Below, one piece after another: positions 52,230 to 61,319 of a stretch of 64,000 nucleotides of DNA. A program made the translations under genes and the position numbers. The stretch is from Massilia kyonggiensis. Lineage in GTDB: Bacteria > Pseudomonadota > Gammaproteobacteria > Burkholderiales > Burkholderiaceae_D. The stretch covers positions 124,001-188,000 of the forward strand of contig NZ_JANUGY010000005.1 in the NCBI RefSeq assembly GCF_024756235.1. The letters run 5' to 3'. Position 1 is the stretch's first letter, and each line of letters starts with the position of its first letter. The notes beneath the pieces are model-generated. The model was not told the origin of the DNA. It ran no database searches and saw only the letters and a list, made by a program, of their open reading frames with translations.

Positions 52230-53315
52230 ATGAACGGGACCCCGTCCGACCCTCTCCAGCACGACCGTTTCGCAGGCCTCGACATGCTCGCCTCCGCCGT
52301 GCTGGTGGCGGATGCCGAGGGGCTCGTCCGCTACGCCAACCCGGCCGCCGAGCACCTGCTCGACATGTCGGCCAAGTCGCTGTCGCGCCAGAAGCTGGTC
52401 GGCCTGTTCACCAACGGCGACGAGCTGGGCGCCCTGTGCGAACAGGCGATCGCGCACAAGTATGCCGACCTGCGCCAGGACCTGACGCTGTTCCGTCCGG
52501 CGCGCGAACCGCTGCACGTGCACAGCATCGTCAGCGCGGCCGGCGAGGCCGAGGTCGTCGTCGAGCTGCGCGAGAACGTCCAGCAGCTGAAGACCGACCG
52601 CGAGGAGCGCCTCCTCGACCAGAGCCAGGCCAACAAGGAACTCATCCGCAATCTCGCCCACGAGATCAAGAACCCGCTGGGCGGCATCCGCGGCGCGGCC
52701 CAGCTGCTGGAGCTGGAACTGCCGGATGTGCACCTGAGTTCGCTGCGCGAATACACGCAGGTGATCATCAAGGAGGCTGACCGGCTGCAGACGCTCGTCG
52801 ACCGCCTGCTGGCGCCGCACCGCCGTCCGCACATCGTGGGCGACGTCAACATCCACGAAGTGTGCGAGCGCGTGCGCAGCCTCGTGCTGGCGGAGTTTCC
52901 GTCGGGTCTCGCGATCCGGCGCGACTACGACGCGTCGATCCCCGAATTCCGGGGCGACAAGGAACAACTGATCCAGACCGTCCTGAACATCGTCCACAAC
53001 GCCGCCCAGGCCCTGCGCTCGCGCATCGCGGCGGGCGACGCCGAGATCGTCCTGCGCACGCGCGTGGCGCGCCAAGTGACCCTGGCGAAGGTGCGTTACG
53101 GGCTGGCATTAGACTTGCATATCATCGACAACGGACCGGGCATCGCCCCCGATATCCGCGACCGCATCTTCTACCCGCTCGTCTCCGGGCGCGAAGGCGG
53201 CAGCGGTCTCGGGCTGACCTTGGCACAAACCTTCGTGCAACAGCATATGGGCTTGATCGAGTGCGAAAGCCGGCCTGGATTGACGGATTTCCGCATCCTG
53301 ATTCCCCTGCCATAA
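52230..53315 (+). CDS. ntrB: Nitrogen regulation sensor kinase NtrB
   Basis: A 361-aa cytoplasmic histidine kinase. A PAS domain (SAVLVADAEGLVRYANPAAE) senses through PII protein, as known for the family. The H box LIRNLAHEIKNPLGGIRGAA carries His144. The ATPase domain shows NIVHNAAQAL (N), IIDNGPGIA (G1) and GREGGSGLGLTLAQT (G2). It phosphorylates NtrC under nitrogen limitation and dephosphorylates it with PII. No membrane segments, as expected. ntrC follows after 63 nt. Confidence 0.95.
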   Translation: MNGTPSDPLQHDRFAGLDMLASAVLVADAEGLVRYANPAAEHLLDMSAKSLSRQKLVGLFTNGDELGALCEQAIAHKYADLRQDLTLFRPAREPLHVHSIVSAAGEAEVVVELRENVQQLKTDREERLLDQSQANKELIRNLAHEIKNPLGGIRGAAQLLELELPDVHLSSLREYTQVIIKEADRLQTLVDRLLAPHRRPHIVGDVNIHEVCERVRSLVLAEFPSGLAIRRDYDASIPEFRGDKEQLIQTVLNIVHNAAQALRSRIAAGDAEIVLRTRVARQVTLAKVRYGLALDLHIIDNGPGIAPDIRDRIFYPLVSGREGGSGLGLTLAQTFVQQHMGLIECESRPGLTDFRILIPLP

Positions 53316-53378
53316 GCGGGTGAAGACGAGGGGCGTACCCGGCAATCCCCCTTGAACCTTCGCGGGAAGTAGAAACAC

Positions 53379-54887
53379 ATGAAACCAATCTGGATTGTCG
53401 ACGACGATGCATCGATCCGCTGGGTGCTGGAAAAGGCCCTGGCGCGCGAGAACCTCGCCACCCGGAGTTTTGCCAGCGGCCGCGAAGCGCTGGCGGCATT
53501 CGAAACGGACACGCCGCAGGTGCTCGTGTCCGACATCCGCATGCCGGGCGAATCGGGCCTGGACCTGCTGGCGGCCGTCAAGGACCGCCATCCCGGCCTG
53601 CCGGTCATCGTCATCACCGCCTTTTCCGACCTCGACTCCGCCGTCGCCTCGTTCCAGGGCGGCGCCTTCGAATACCTGGCCAAGCCGTTCGACATCGACA
53701 AGGCCGTCGCCCTGATCCGCCGCGCGCTCGAGGAGAGCCTGCGCGAGGCCAGCGTCGACATCGCGCCGTCCGAGACCCCCGAGATCCTGGGCCAGGCGCC
53801 CGCGATGCAGGAAGTGTTCCGCGCCATCGGCCGCCTGTCGCAATCGAACGTGACGGTCCTGATCACGGGCGAATCGGGCACCGGCAAGGAACTCGTCGCC
53901 CGCGCCCTGCACAAGCACAGCCCGCGCGCCCAGCAGCCGTTCATCGCGCTGAACACGGCCGCGATCCCGAAAGACCTGCTGGAATCCGAACTGTTCGGCC
54001 ACGAGCGCGGCGCCTTCACGGGCGCGCAGGCGATGCGGCGCGGCCGCTTCGAACAGGCCGAGAACGGCACCTTGTTCCTCGACGAGATCGGCGACATGCC
54101 GTTCGATTTGCAGACGCGCCTGCTGCGCGTGCTGTCCGACGGCCATTTTTATCGCGTGGGCGGGCACCAGCCCGTGAAGGCGAACGTACGCGTGATCGCG
54201 GCCACGCACCAGAACCTGGAGCAGCGCGTGCGCGACGGCCTGTTCCGCGAAGACTTGTACCACCGCCTGAACGTGATCCGCCTGCGCCTGCCCAGCCTGC
54301 GCGAGCGGCGCGAAGACATCCCCATTCTGGTGCGCCACTTCCTGGTGCAGAGTGCACGCCAATTGGGCGTCGAGACCAAGCGCATGAGCGACGAGGCGCT
54401 GCGCTTCCTCACCGGCCTGGAACTCCCCGGCAACGTGCGCCAGCTGGAAAACCTGTGCAACTGGATCACGGTGATGGCGCCGGGCCAGACCGTGGAGGTG
54501 AAGGACCTGCCGCGCGACCTGACCCAGGCGCAGCCCGTGCCGGCCGGCGGCAACGGCTTCGCCGTCGGCATCAGCTCGGGCGTGGGCACGATGTCGCTGG
54601 CGTCCCCGCCCGCCGGCATGGCGCACCATGCCGAACCGGGCGCGCTGCCGAACGGCGCCGACGGCTGGATCGGCCTCTTGGAACTGCAGGCCGCGCGCAT
54701 GCTGTCGGACGGGCAGGTCGAGGTGATGGACGTGCTGGGCCGCCAGTTCGAATCCGCGCTGATCCGCACGGCGCTGAAGCACACGCACGGCCGCAAGAAC
54801 GACGCGGCGATCCGGCTCGGCATTGGGCGCAATACCATCACGCGCAAGATCGCGGAGTTGGGGATCGATGGGGCCAAAGACGAATAA
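53379..54887 (+). CDS. ntrC: Nitrogen regulator NtrC, sigma54-dependent activator
   Basis: A 502-aa response regulator with three domains. The receiver domain (1-120) has Asp52 in VLVSDIRMPGESGL. The AAA+ domain (~140-380) has GESGTGKELVARALH (Walker A), ERGAFTGAQ (GAFTGA loop contacting sigma54, ~211-216) and NGTLFLDEIGDMPF (Walker B). The C-terminal Fis-type HTH is GRKNDAAIRLGIGRNTITRK. It would bind the half-sites upstream of glnA and activate the -24/-12 promoter. Confidence 0.96.
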   Translation: MKPIWIVDDDASIRWVLEKALARENLATRSFASGREALAAFETDTPQVLVSDIRMPGESGLDLLAAVKDRHPGLPVIVITAFSDLDSAVASFQGGAFEYLAKPFDIDKAVALIRRALEESLREASVDIAPSETPEILGQAPAMQEVFRAIGRLSQSNVTVLITGESGTGKELVARALHKHSPRAQQPFIALNTAAIPKDLLESELFGHERGAFTGAQAMRRGRFEQAENGTLFLDEIGDMPFDLQTRLLRVLSDGHFYRVGGHQPVKANVRVIAATHQNLEQRVRDGLFREDLYHRLNVIRLRLPSLRERREDIPILVRHFLVQSARQLGVETKRMSDEALRFLTGLELPGNVRQLENLCNWITVMAPGQTVEVKDLPRDLTQAQPVPAGGNGFAVGISSGVGTMSLASPPAGMAHHAEPGALPNGADGWIGLLELQAARMLSDGQVEVMDVLGRQFESALIRTALKHTHGRKNDAAIRLGIGRNTITRKIAELGIDGAKDE

Positions 54888-54953
54888 GGCGTGAGAGTGG
54901 GCGTCACGCGTATGGTGTAAGCTCTGTCATCCTAGCAACAACGTTTCGATGAC

Positions 54954-55922
54954 ATGCTGATCAACTGTGTCGCCTACCAGGAAGGCAAGAAGCTGTCCGA
55001 CATCCCTGTCGAAGACATCAGCGACTACCTCTGCAAACCCGGGTGCTTCGTCTGGGTTGCGCTGCGCGACGCCACCGACGCCGAAATGGCGCAGATGAAG
55101 GAAGAATTCAATCTGCACGAACTGGCCGTCGAAGACGCCGCGCGCGGCCACCAGCGCCCCAAGATCGAGGAATACGGCGACTGCCTGTTCACCGTCGTGC
55201 ACATGCTCGACCTCGTCGACGGCGACCACATTGCCACCGGCGAGCTGGCGATCTTCGCCGGCGCGAACTACGTCCTGTCCGTGCGGCGCGATTCCGCCAA
55301 GGGCTTCCTCGGTGTACGGGCGCGCGCCGAGCGTGAACCGCATCTGCTGAAAATGGGTTCGGCCTTCGTCATGTACGCGCTGATGGATGCCATCGTCGAC
55401 CGCTACTTCCCCGTCGTCGACATGCTCGAATCCGAACTCGAAACCGTCGAGGACCGCATCTTCACGCACGGCGCGCAGCGCGAGAACGTCGAGCGCCTGT
55501 ATCAATTGAAGAGAAAGGGCCTCGTGCTGCGCCACGCCGTGTTCCCGCTGCTGGAAGCGATCGGCCGGCTGCACGGCGGCCGCGTCCCGCCGCTCGTGCA
55601 GGGTACGGAGGATTATTTCCGCGACGTGCACGACCACCTGATCCGCATCGCCGGCCGCCTCGACACCATTCGCGACACGATCAGCACCGCAATCCAGGTG
55701 AACCTGTCGATGGTCTCGATCGACGAGAGCGAAGTCAATAAACGCCTGGCCGCTTGGGCCGCGATCTTTGCCGTGTTCACGGCGTTCGCCGGCGTGTGGG
55801 GCATGAATTTCAAGTTCATGCCCGAGCTGGAATGGAAGTGGGGGTATCCGATGGCGCTCGCCGTCATGATCGGCGTGTGCGCCTATCTCCATCGACTGTT
55901 TAAAAAGGCCGGCTGGCTATAA
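54954..55922 (+). CDS. corA: CorA-family magnesium transporter
   Basis: A 322-aa protein with a large N-terminal cytoplasmic domain and two C-terminal membrane helices, WAAIFAVFTAFAGVWGMNF and YPMALAVMIGVCAYLHRLF. The GMN selectivity motif (residues ~283-285) lies at the end of the first, followed by FKFMPEL. Length and layout match CorA Mg2+/Co2+ channels. It is followed by a strong terminator. Confidence 0.95.
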   Translation: MLINCVAYQEGKKLSDIPVEDISDYLCKPGCFVWVALRDATDAEMAQMKEEFNLHELAVEDAARGHQRPKIEEYGDCLFTVVHMLDLVDGDHIATGELAIFAGANYVLSVRRDSAKGFLGVRARAEREPHLLKMGSAFVMYALMDAIVDRYFPVVDMLESELETVEDRIFTHGAQRENVERLYQLKRKGLVLRHAVFPLLEAIGRLHGGRVPPLVQGTEDYFRDVHDHLIRIAGRLDTIRDTISTAIQVNLSMVSIDESEVNKRLAAWAAIFAVFTAFAGVWGMNFKFMPELEWKWGYPMALAVMIGVCAYLHRLFKKAGWL

Positions 55923-55928
55923 ATGGAA

Positions 55929-55958
55929 AAACGCCCGGTGCGCGAACACCGGGCGTTT
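55929..55958. terminator. Terminator between corA and the TonB-dependent receptor
   Basis: AAACGCCCGGTG pairs perfectly with CACCGGGCGTTT (12 pairs, six-base loop). It lies between two convergent genes and probably ends both transcripts. Confidence 0.9.
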
Positions 55959-55981
55959 CGATTTGCTGCGCGACTACGTGC

Positions 55982-58669
55982 TTAGAACGTGTAGTTCACG
56001 CGCGCGTAGAAGGTGCGGCCCAGCGGATCCGTGTAACGCGGATCGTAGCCGGCCTGGAACGTGTAGTCCTGGTACGACAGCGGCGGATCGCGGTCGAGCA
56101 GGTTGCGCACGCCGACGGTCAGGCCCAGGCCTTTCTTCTGCTGCCATGCGCCGAACAGGTCGAACGTCGTGTAGGAAGCGACGTGGTTGGTCGGATCCTG
56201 GTCGACGTAGCCGCTCTTGTAGCGCGCGGTCAGGCCGGCCGACCAGGCGTCGCGGTTCCACACCACGTTGTTGGTCGACTGCCAGCGGAACACCGGACCC
56301 GTGCCCGAGTACACGCCGACGTTCTGGTTCCACTCGCCGCCTTCCGTGTTCTGGTACTCGTACTTGTGGACGTAGGTCGTGTTCGACGCGAACGAGAACG
56401 TGCCGAAGCCGGCGGTGCGCAGGCGGTAGTTGGCCGACAGGTCGATACCGTTGGTGATGATGCCGCCCAGGTTCTCGTTCAGGCGCTCGATGTAGCCGCA
56501 GGTCGCCGGGTTCGGGCACTGCGAACCGTCCACCGACAGTTCGCCGGCCGGGTTGCGGTGGTAGCGGGAGGCGTACTTGACGTTGTCGGCGAAGATGTCA
56601 TCCAGGCTCAGCACGCTGATCTGGTGGTCCAGCTTCAGGGCCCAGACGTCGACGCCGACGCTCAGGCCTTTCAGCGGCTCGATCATGATGCCCAGCGTGG
56701 CGTTCTTCGACTTCTCCGGCTGCAGCGCGGGGTTGCCGCCACCCAGCACCTGGAACTGCTGGCTGCAGTTCGCGGCGCGCGAGTGGCCCGGCAGCGGGTT
56801 GCCGCCCGGGCAGTTGACCGGGTCGTCATACGTGCCGGCGGTGTTGGTGAAGGTCTGGGCCGAGTGGATGTCGTACAGCGACGGAGCGCGGAAGCCGGTC
56901 GAGTACGAACCGCGCACCAGCACGGCCTGCGTCGGCTGCCAGCGGAACGACACTTTCGGGTTCGTCGTGTTGCCGAAGTCGCTGTACTTGTCGTAGCGGA
57001 CCGAGCCCGTCACGTCCAGGGTCTTGAGGATCGGCACGTTCAGTTCGCCGTAGACGGCGTACGTGTGACGCGAGCCCGAGTTGAGCGTGTTCGGGTCGAT
57101 ACCGGTCGAAGCGACGACCTTCTCGGCGAACTCCGTATTCGCGGCGCTCGTGAACTTGTCGTACGTCGTCGCCGCGCCCAGTGCCAGGGCGGCGCCGCGG
57201 CCGGCGTTCAGCCAGTCGCCCAGCTCGCGGCTGGCGTGGAAGTCGAGGCCCGTGGTCTGGCCGCGCGCGGTCTGGATGGTGCCCGACAGGGCGGCCGAGT
57301 TCAGCAGCGCGGTGCCCGCGGCGCTCTGGTCGCCGAACGGGTTGATCACGCCGTCCCGGACGCCCTGGGTGATGAGGCCGCCGTCGCTGTAGCCGAACAG
57401 TTGCTCCTGCACGCGGTTTTCGTTCCACGTGGCGGCGCCTTCATAGTCCCAGCCGGCGACGTTGCCGGCCAGCGAAACGACCAGGCGTTGCTGGCGGTTC
57501 GTGTTCTTGTCCTGGCGCACGCCGTTCGGCATGTCGCGCCATTTCACGTGCGCGAAGCCCGGCTGCACGCCGTCCGGCATGAACGATTCCGTGTAGGTCG
57601 GATCCAGGCCGGCCGGGTAGTACGGGTTGGGCGTGCCGTCCGGACGCAGGCGGTTCATGTACAGGCCGCCGTACGGGACCGGGGCGATGGTGGTGCCGAC
57701 GACGCTCTGGCTCGTCAGGTACTCGACGCCCAGTTCGTGCTGGCCCAGCTTCAGGGTGCCGCGGATCAGGCCGGAGTCGCGGATGTTGCGCGGGATGTAG
57801 TCGACGAACGACGAGGTCGTCATCAGGCAGCCGGTGCCGCCGTCCGGGATCAGGTGCACGCCGGTCGTGCAGCCCGGGCCGGCCGGGTTGACGCTGTCGC
57901 CGCCCTGGTAGTAGTTGGCCGGGAAGGTCGAGGTCGACAGGCCGCCCGGGTAGCGGGTGTTGTAGTTGCGGTCGGTACCGGTCAGCGGATACTGTTCCTG
58001 GTGGTCGATCACGGCCGAGATGTTCCAGCCCTGGGTGTCGAGGTCGCCCCAGCCCAGCGCGACGTTCGCGTTGATCGAACGGCCGCCGCCGTGCGACGGG
58101 ATGTCTTCGCCGAAGGTGGCGCTGCCGCCCTGGTAATTCTTCTTCGTGATGAAGTTGATCACGCCGCCCACGGCGTCGGAGCCGTACAGCGACGATGCGC
58201 CGTCGCGCAGCACTTCGACGCGCTCGAGCGCGGCGAACGGGATCATGTTCAGGTCCGGTGCCGAGCTGTCGTAGGCGTTGTTCGCCAGGCGGCGGCCGTT
58301 CAGCAGCACGAGGGTCTTGTTCTGGCCGATGCCGCGCAGGTTGGCGAACGATGCGCCGCCCGTGCTGGAACCGACCGACTGGCTCGTGCCTTGCTGGGCT
58401 TGCGAGACGCTCAGGTTGGACATCACCTGTTCGATGGTGGTGAGACCTTCCTTCTTCAGGTCTTCCACACGGAGCACGGTAACGGGCACGGCCGTTTCAG
58501 CATCGAGACGTTTGATTGCCGAGCCGGTGATTTCCACACGCGCGATCGGCGCCTGCTGCACTTCCTGGGTTTGTGCCAGGGCGGTGCCGGCAAAACCGAA
58601 GCCGGCGGCCAGCGTCGTGCCGGAGAATACGAGGCGCAGGGTCCGCGCCATGGTTTTTTCTGTGAGCAT
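55982..58669 (-). CDS. TonB-dependent outer membrane receptor
   Basis: An 895-aa receptor. Signal peptide around MARTLRLVFSGTTLAAGFG ending ALAQ, then a plug domain with ARVEITGSAIKRLD, LRGIGQNKTLVLLNGRRLA and VLRDGASSLYGSDAVGGVI, and a large beta barrel ending with FYARVNYTF; the terminal Phe is the outer-membrane export signal. Barrel insertion motifs such as FRAPSLYDIHSAQT are present. Substrate is unknown; nearby genes give no siderophore or sugar clue. The start could be either Met1 or Met7. Confidence 0.93.
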   Translation of the reverse strand: MLTEKTMARTLRLVFSGTTLAAGFGFAGTALAQTQEVQQAPIARVEITGSAIKRLDAETAVPVTVLRVEDLKKEGLTTIEQVMSNLSVSQAQQGTSQSVGSSTGGASFANLRGIGQNKTLVLLNGRRLANNAYDSSAPDLNMIPFAALERVEVLRDGASSLYGSDAVGGVINFITKKNYQGGSATFGEDIPSHGGGRSINANVALGWGDLDTQGWNISAVIDHQEQYPLTGTDRNYNTRYPGGLSTSTFPANYYQGGDSVNPAGPGCTTGVHLIPDGGTGCLMTTSSFVDYIPRNIRDSGLIRGTLKLGQHELGVEYLTSQSVVGTTIAPVPYGGLYMNRLRPDGTPNPYYPAGLDPTYTESFMPDGVQPGFAHVKWRDMPNGVRQDKNTNRQQRLVVSLAGNVAGWDYEGAATWNENRVQEQLFGYSDGGLITQGVRDGVINPFGDQSAAGTALLNSAALSGTIQTARGQTTGLDFHASRELGDWLNAGRGAALALGAATTYDKFTSAANTEFAEKVVASTGIDPNTLNSGSRHTYAVYGELNVPILKTLDVTGSVRYDKYSDFGNTTNPKVSFRWQPTQAVLVRGSYSTGFRAPSLYDIHSAQTFTNTAGTYDDPVNCPGGNPLPGHSRAANCSQQFQVLGGGNPALQPEKSKNATLGIMIEPLKGLSVGVDVWALKLDHQISVLSLDDIFADNVKYASRYHRNPAGELSVDGSQCPNPATCGYIERLNENLGGIITNGIDLSANYRLRTAGFGTFSFASNTTYVHKYEYQNTEGGEWNQNVGVYSGTGPVFRWQSTNNVVWNRDAWSAGLTARYKSGYVDQDPTNHVASYTTFDLFGAWQQKKGLGLTVGVRNLLDRDPPLSYQDYTFQAGYDPRYTDPLGRTFYARVNYTF

Positions 58670-58739
58670 CTCTTGGTCCTGTTTTTGTAGGTTACAAGTT
58701 TGAAATAGCGGATAACCAATATTTCAAGAACAGTAAAGA

Positions 58740-58779
58740 TACACCACAGAAACTAAAATTCACGCAAATTTGTGGTGTA
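58740..58779. promoter_or_regulatory. 9-bp inverted repeat upstream of the receptor gene
   Basis: TACACCACA (58740-58748) and TGTGGTGTA (58771-58779) are perfect inverted arms separated by 22 AT-rich bases. They lie 70-110 bp upstream of the receptor start on its promoter side. The gap 58670-58964 holds no gene. A second dyad ATGTAC/GTACAT lies at about 58858-58880. Likely operator sites. Confidence 0.45.
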
Positions 58780-58964
58780 ATTACGTCAAAAACAGACAGA
58801 TTTGCATTAACGCTTGTAAGAATTTGAAACAATATTTCTTTGTGAAATCAAGAGTGTATGTACGACATGTTTTTGTACATATGTCTCGATTTGGGAAACG
58901 GCTTTGTTCAGCCATGCGGGCGGGCGCCGGCCATGAGACCGGCGCCGCGAGGATGAAGAGGGAA

Positions 58965-60581
58965 TCAGCCGACCATGGCCAGTGCGACGGCTTCCGCGAC
59001 ACGGATGCCGTCGATCGCGGCCGACATGATGCCGCCCGCGTAACCCGCGCCTTCGCCGGCCGGGTACAGGCCTGACGTGTTCAGGCTCTGCAGGTTGTCG
59101 TCGTGGCGCTTGATGCGGATCGGCGACGACGTGCGGGTCTCGACGCCGGTCAGCACGGCGTCTTCCTTGTAGTAACCCTTGATCTGCTTGTCGAACGCGA
59201 CAAAGGCTTCGCGCATCGCGACGATGGCATAGTCGGGCAGGGAGGGGGCGAGGTCCGTCAGGTGCACGGCCGGCTTGAACGACGGCGTCACGCTGCCGAA
59301 TGCCGTCGACGGCACGCCACGCACGAAGTCGCCCATCAACTGGCCCGGCGCATCGTAATTGCTGCCGCCCAGCACGAAGGCGCGCGATTCCAGTTCGCGC
59401 TGGAAGGCGACGCCGGCCAGCGGGTGGCCCGGATAGTCGGCCGGGGTGATGCCGACGACGATCGCGCTGTTGGCGTTGCGCTCGGCGCGCGAATACTGGC
59501 TCATGCCGTTCGTGACGACGCGGCCTTCCTCGGACGAGGCAGCCACGACGGTACCGCCCGGGCACATGCAGAAGCTGTACACGCTGCGGCCGTTGGAGGC
59601 GTGGTGGACGATCTTGTAGTCGGCCGCGCCGAGAATCTTGTTGCCCGCGTTCGGACCGAAGCGGCAGACGTCGATCAGCGATTGCGGGTGCTCGACGCGG
59701 AAACCGATCGAGAACGGTTTCGCTTCGACGTACACGCCCCGGTCGTACAGCATCTGGAACGTGTCGCGCGCGCTGTGGCCGACGGCCATGACGAGGTGGC
59801 GGGTCGGGAGCGTCTCGCCCGTGTGCAACTTGACGCCGACGACCTGGCGCGCATTGCCTTCGCCTTCGATCAGCACGTCTTCCACGCGCGTCTGGAAGCG
59901 GATTTCGCCGCCCAGCGCGAGGATCTCTTCACGCATCTGTTCCACCATTTTCACCAGACGGAAGGTGCCGATGTGCGGCTTGCTGACGTACAGGATTTCT
60001 TCCGGCGCGCCCGACTTCACGAACTCGTTCAAGACCTTGCGGCCATAGTGCTTCGGATCTTTGACCTGGCTGTACAGCTTGCCGTCCGAGAACGTGCCGG
60101 CGCCGCCTTCGCCGAACTGCACGTTCGATTCCGTGTTCAGCTTGCGCTTGCGCCAGAAGCCGAAGGTGTCGACGGTGCGCTCGCGCACGATCTTGCCGCG
60201 CTCCAGAACGAGCGGCTTGAAGCCCATCTGGGCCAGGATCAGCGCGACGAACAGCCCGCACGGGCCCATGCCCACGACCACCGGCCGCGGCGTGCCCGGC
60301 GCGGGCAGGGCCCTGGTCACGAACTTGTAGCCGGTGTCGGGCGCCGGGCCGATGTGGGGATCGCGCGCCAGCCGGGCCAGCACGGCCGCTTCGTCGCGGA
60401 CTTCCACGTCGAGGGCGTAGATCAGGACGATGGCGGTCTTCTTGCGCGCGTCGTAGCTGCGCTTGAAGACCGAGAAATCGATCAGGTCTCCGCTTTCGAT
60501 GCCAAGCCGGCCGACGATGGCGTCGCGCAGGGCGTGGTCGGGGTGATTCAGGGGCAGTTTGAGTTCGTTAATTCGCAGCAT
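58965..60581 (-). CDS. Large FAD-dependent dehydrogenase (COG2509-like)
   Basis: A 538-aa flavoprotein beginning MLRINELKLPLNHPDHALRD. After an N-terminal ~80-residue domain comes VVVGMGPCGLFVALILAQMG (FAD GxGxxG), KLNTESNVQFGEGGAGTFSD, MAVGHSARDTF and the C-terminal LYPAGEGAGYAGGIMSAAID. Members are often annotated as uncharacterised FAD-dependent dehydrogenases. A longer in-frame start at 60731 exists, but ATG 60581 gives the conserved N-terminus. Its physiological substrate is unknown. Confidence 0.88.
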   Translation of the reverse strand: MLRINELKLPLNHPDHALRDAIVGRLGIESGDLIDFSVFKRSYDARKKTAIVLIYALDVEVRDEAAVLARLARDPHIGPAPDTGYKFVTRALPAPGTPRPVVVGMGPCGLFVALILAQMGFKPLVLERGKIVRERTVDTFGFWRKRKLNTESNVQFGEGGAGTFSDGKLYSQVKDPKHYGRKVLNEFVKSGAPEEILYVSKPHIGTFRLVKMVEQMREEILALGGEIRFQTRVEDVLIEGEGNARQVVGVKLHTGETLPTRHLVMAVGHSARDTFQMLYDRGVYVEAKPFSIGFRVEHPQSLIDVCRFGPNAGNKILGAADYKIVHHASNGRSVYSFCMCPGGTVVAASSEEGRVVTNGMSQYSRAERNANSAIVVGITPADYPGHPLAGVAFQRELESRAFVLGGSNYDAPGQLMGDFVRGVPSTAFGSVTPSFKPAVHLTDLAPSLPDYAIVAMREAFVAFDKQIKGYYKEDAVLTGVETRTSSPIRIKRHDDNLQSLNTSGLYPAGEGAGYAGGIMSAAIDGIRVAEAVALAMVG

Positions 60582-61319
60582 GATGAGTGGTGGGCCGGCG
60601 CGCGGCGGCGCCGGACGGGCGCCGTGCCGGCGGCGGCAGATCGGTACAGGCGCCAGTATAAGGCATCGGCCACCCGGGCCGGCAGGAAAGGGACCACGCG
60701 AGGGCAGGGTGGAAGGCGCCGTTTCCCTCATTTTGTGTTGTAGGCAAGCAACCGACGTTGGCTTCCCCCATGCATGGTGGCAACCTGAACATCATGCGTC
60801 CGGCGTGCATTTCCAACCAAAATGCGTAACGTTAAGAATTTTCCTGCTGCAGTGCGTCGATCATGTTCAGTATCGAAATCAGGCTATATGCATGCGAAGT
60901 TCTTGTGACTCACTTCAATAGTGCAATATTTGTTCAAAAGAAAACCCTTTCTGGTGCTGCACTGCACCAGAGAAAAGCGTTAATTCCCGGTCTTTTTAAA
61001 TGTGTTGTTTCTACACATTTCGGCAATTGTGTTTTATTGACACTTTCGCTTTTGCTATGGTTTTATCGACAAATCAGTAACGTTTGATATCTATGAAACG
61101 TTAATTGAGAGGGTTCGTCCTACAGGGCGAATGATGAAAAAACACATCAATTAGTGTGGTAGTCACCAGTAGTTTAAACGCACCAGGCCAAAAGCCTTTG
61201 CAGGCAACGGCCGTGCAAGCGGGGGCGGCGCAGCTTGGCCGCCCCCGCGTGTAAGCGCCGTGCCTGCATGTGGTGAACGTAAGAAACCACTTTGAGAGAT
61301 TCGAGAAGGAGAAGTATTC
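60582..61319 (+). promoter_or_regulatory. 738-bp intergenic control region of the second TonB-dependent receptor
   Basis: This low-GC region has no convincing gene. It contains AACGTT-centred dyads: TAACGTTA (60827-60834) and TAACGTTT-N10-AAACGTTA (61078-61103), resembling LacI-family operators. A 20-bp dyad CTGGTGC-N6-GCACCAG lies at 60951-60970. TTGACA at 61037 with a poor TTTTAT -10 after 18 nt may be the promoter. A hairpin with 10-bp GC-rich arms (61220-61247) sits in the presumed leader. GAGAAGGAG precedes the receptor ATG. Confidence 0.5.

Noticed and set aside
56183..58690. 835-aa plus-strand ORF opposite the first receptor
   Set aside because: Composition is Arg/Val/Ala repetitive and the minus strand has signal peptide, plug and barrel motifs.
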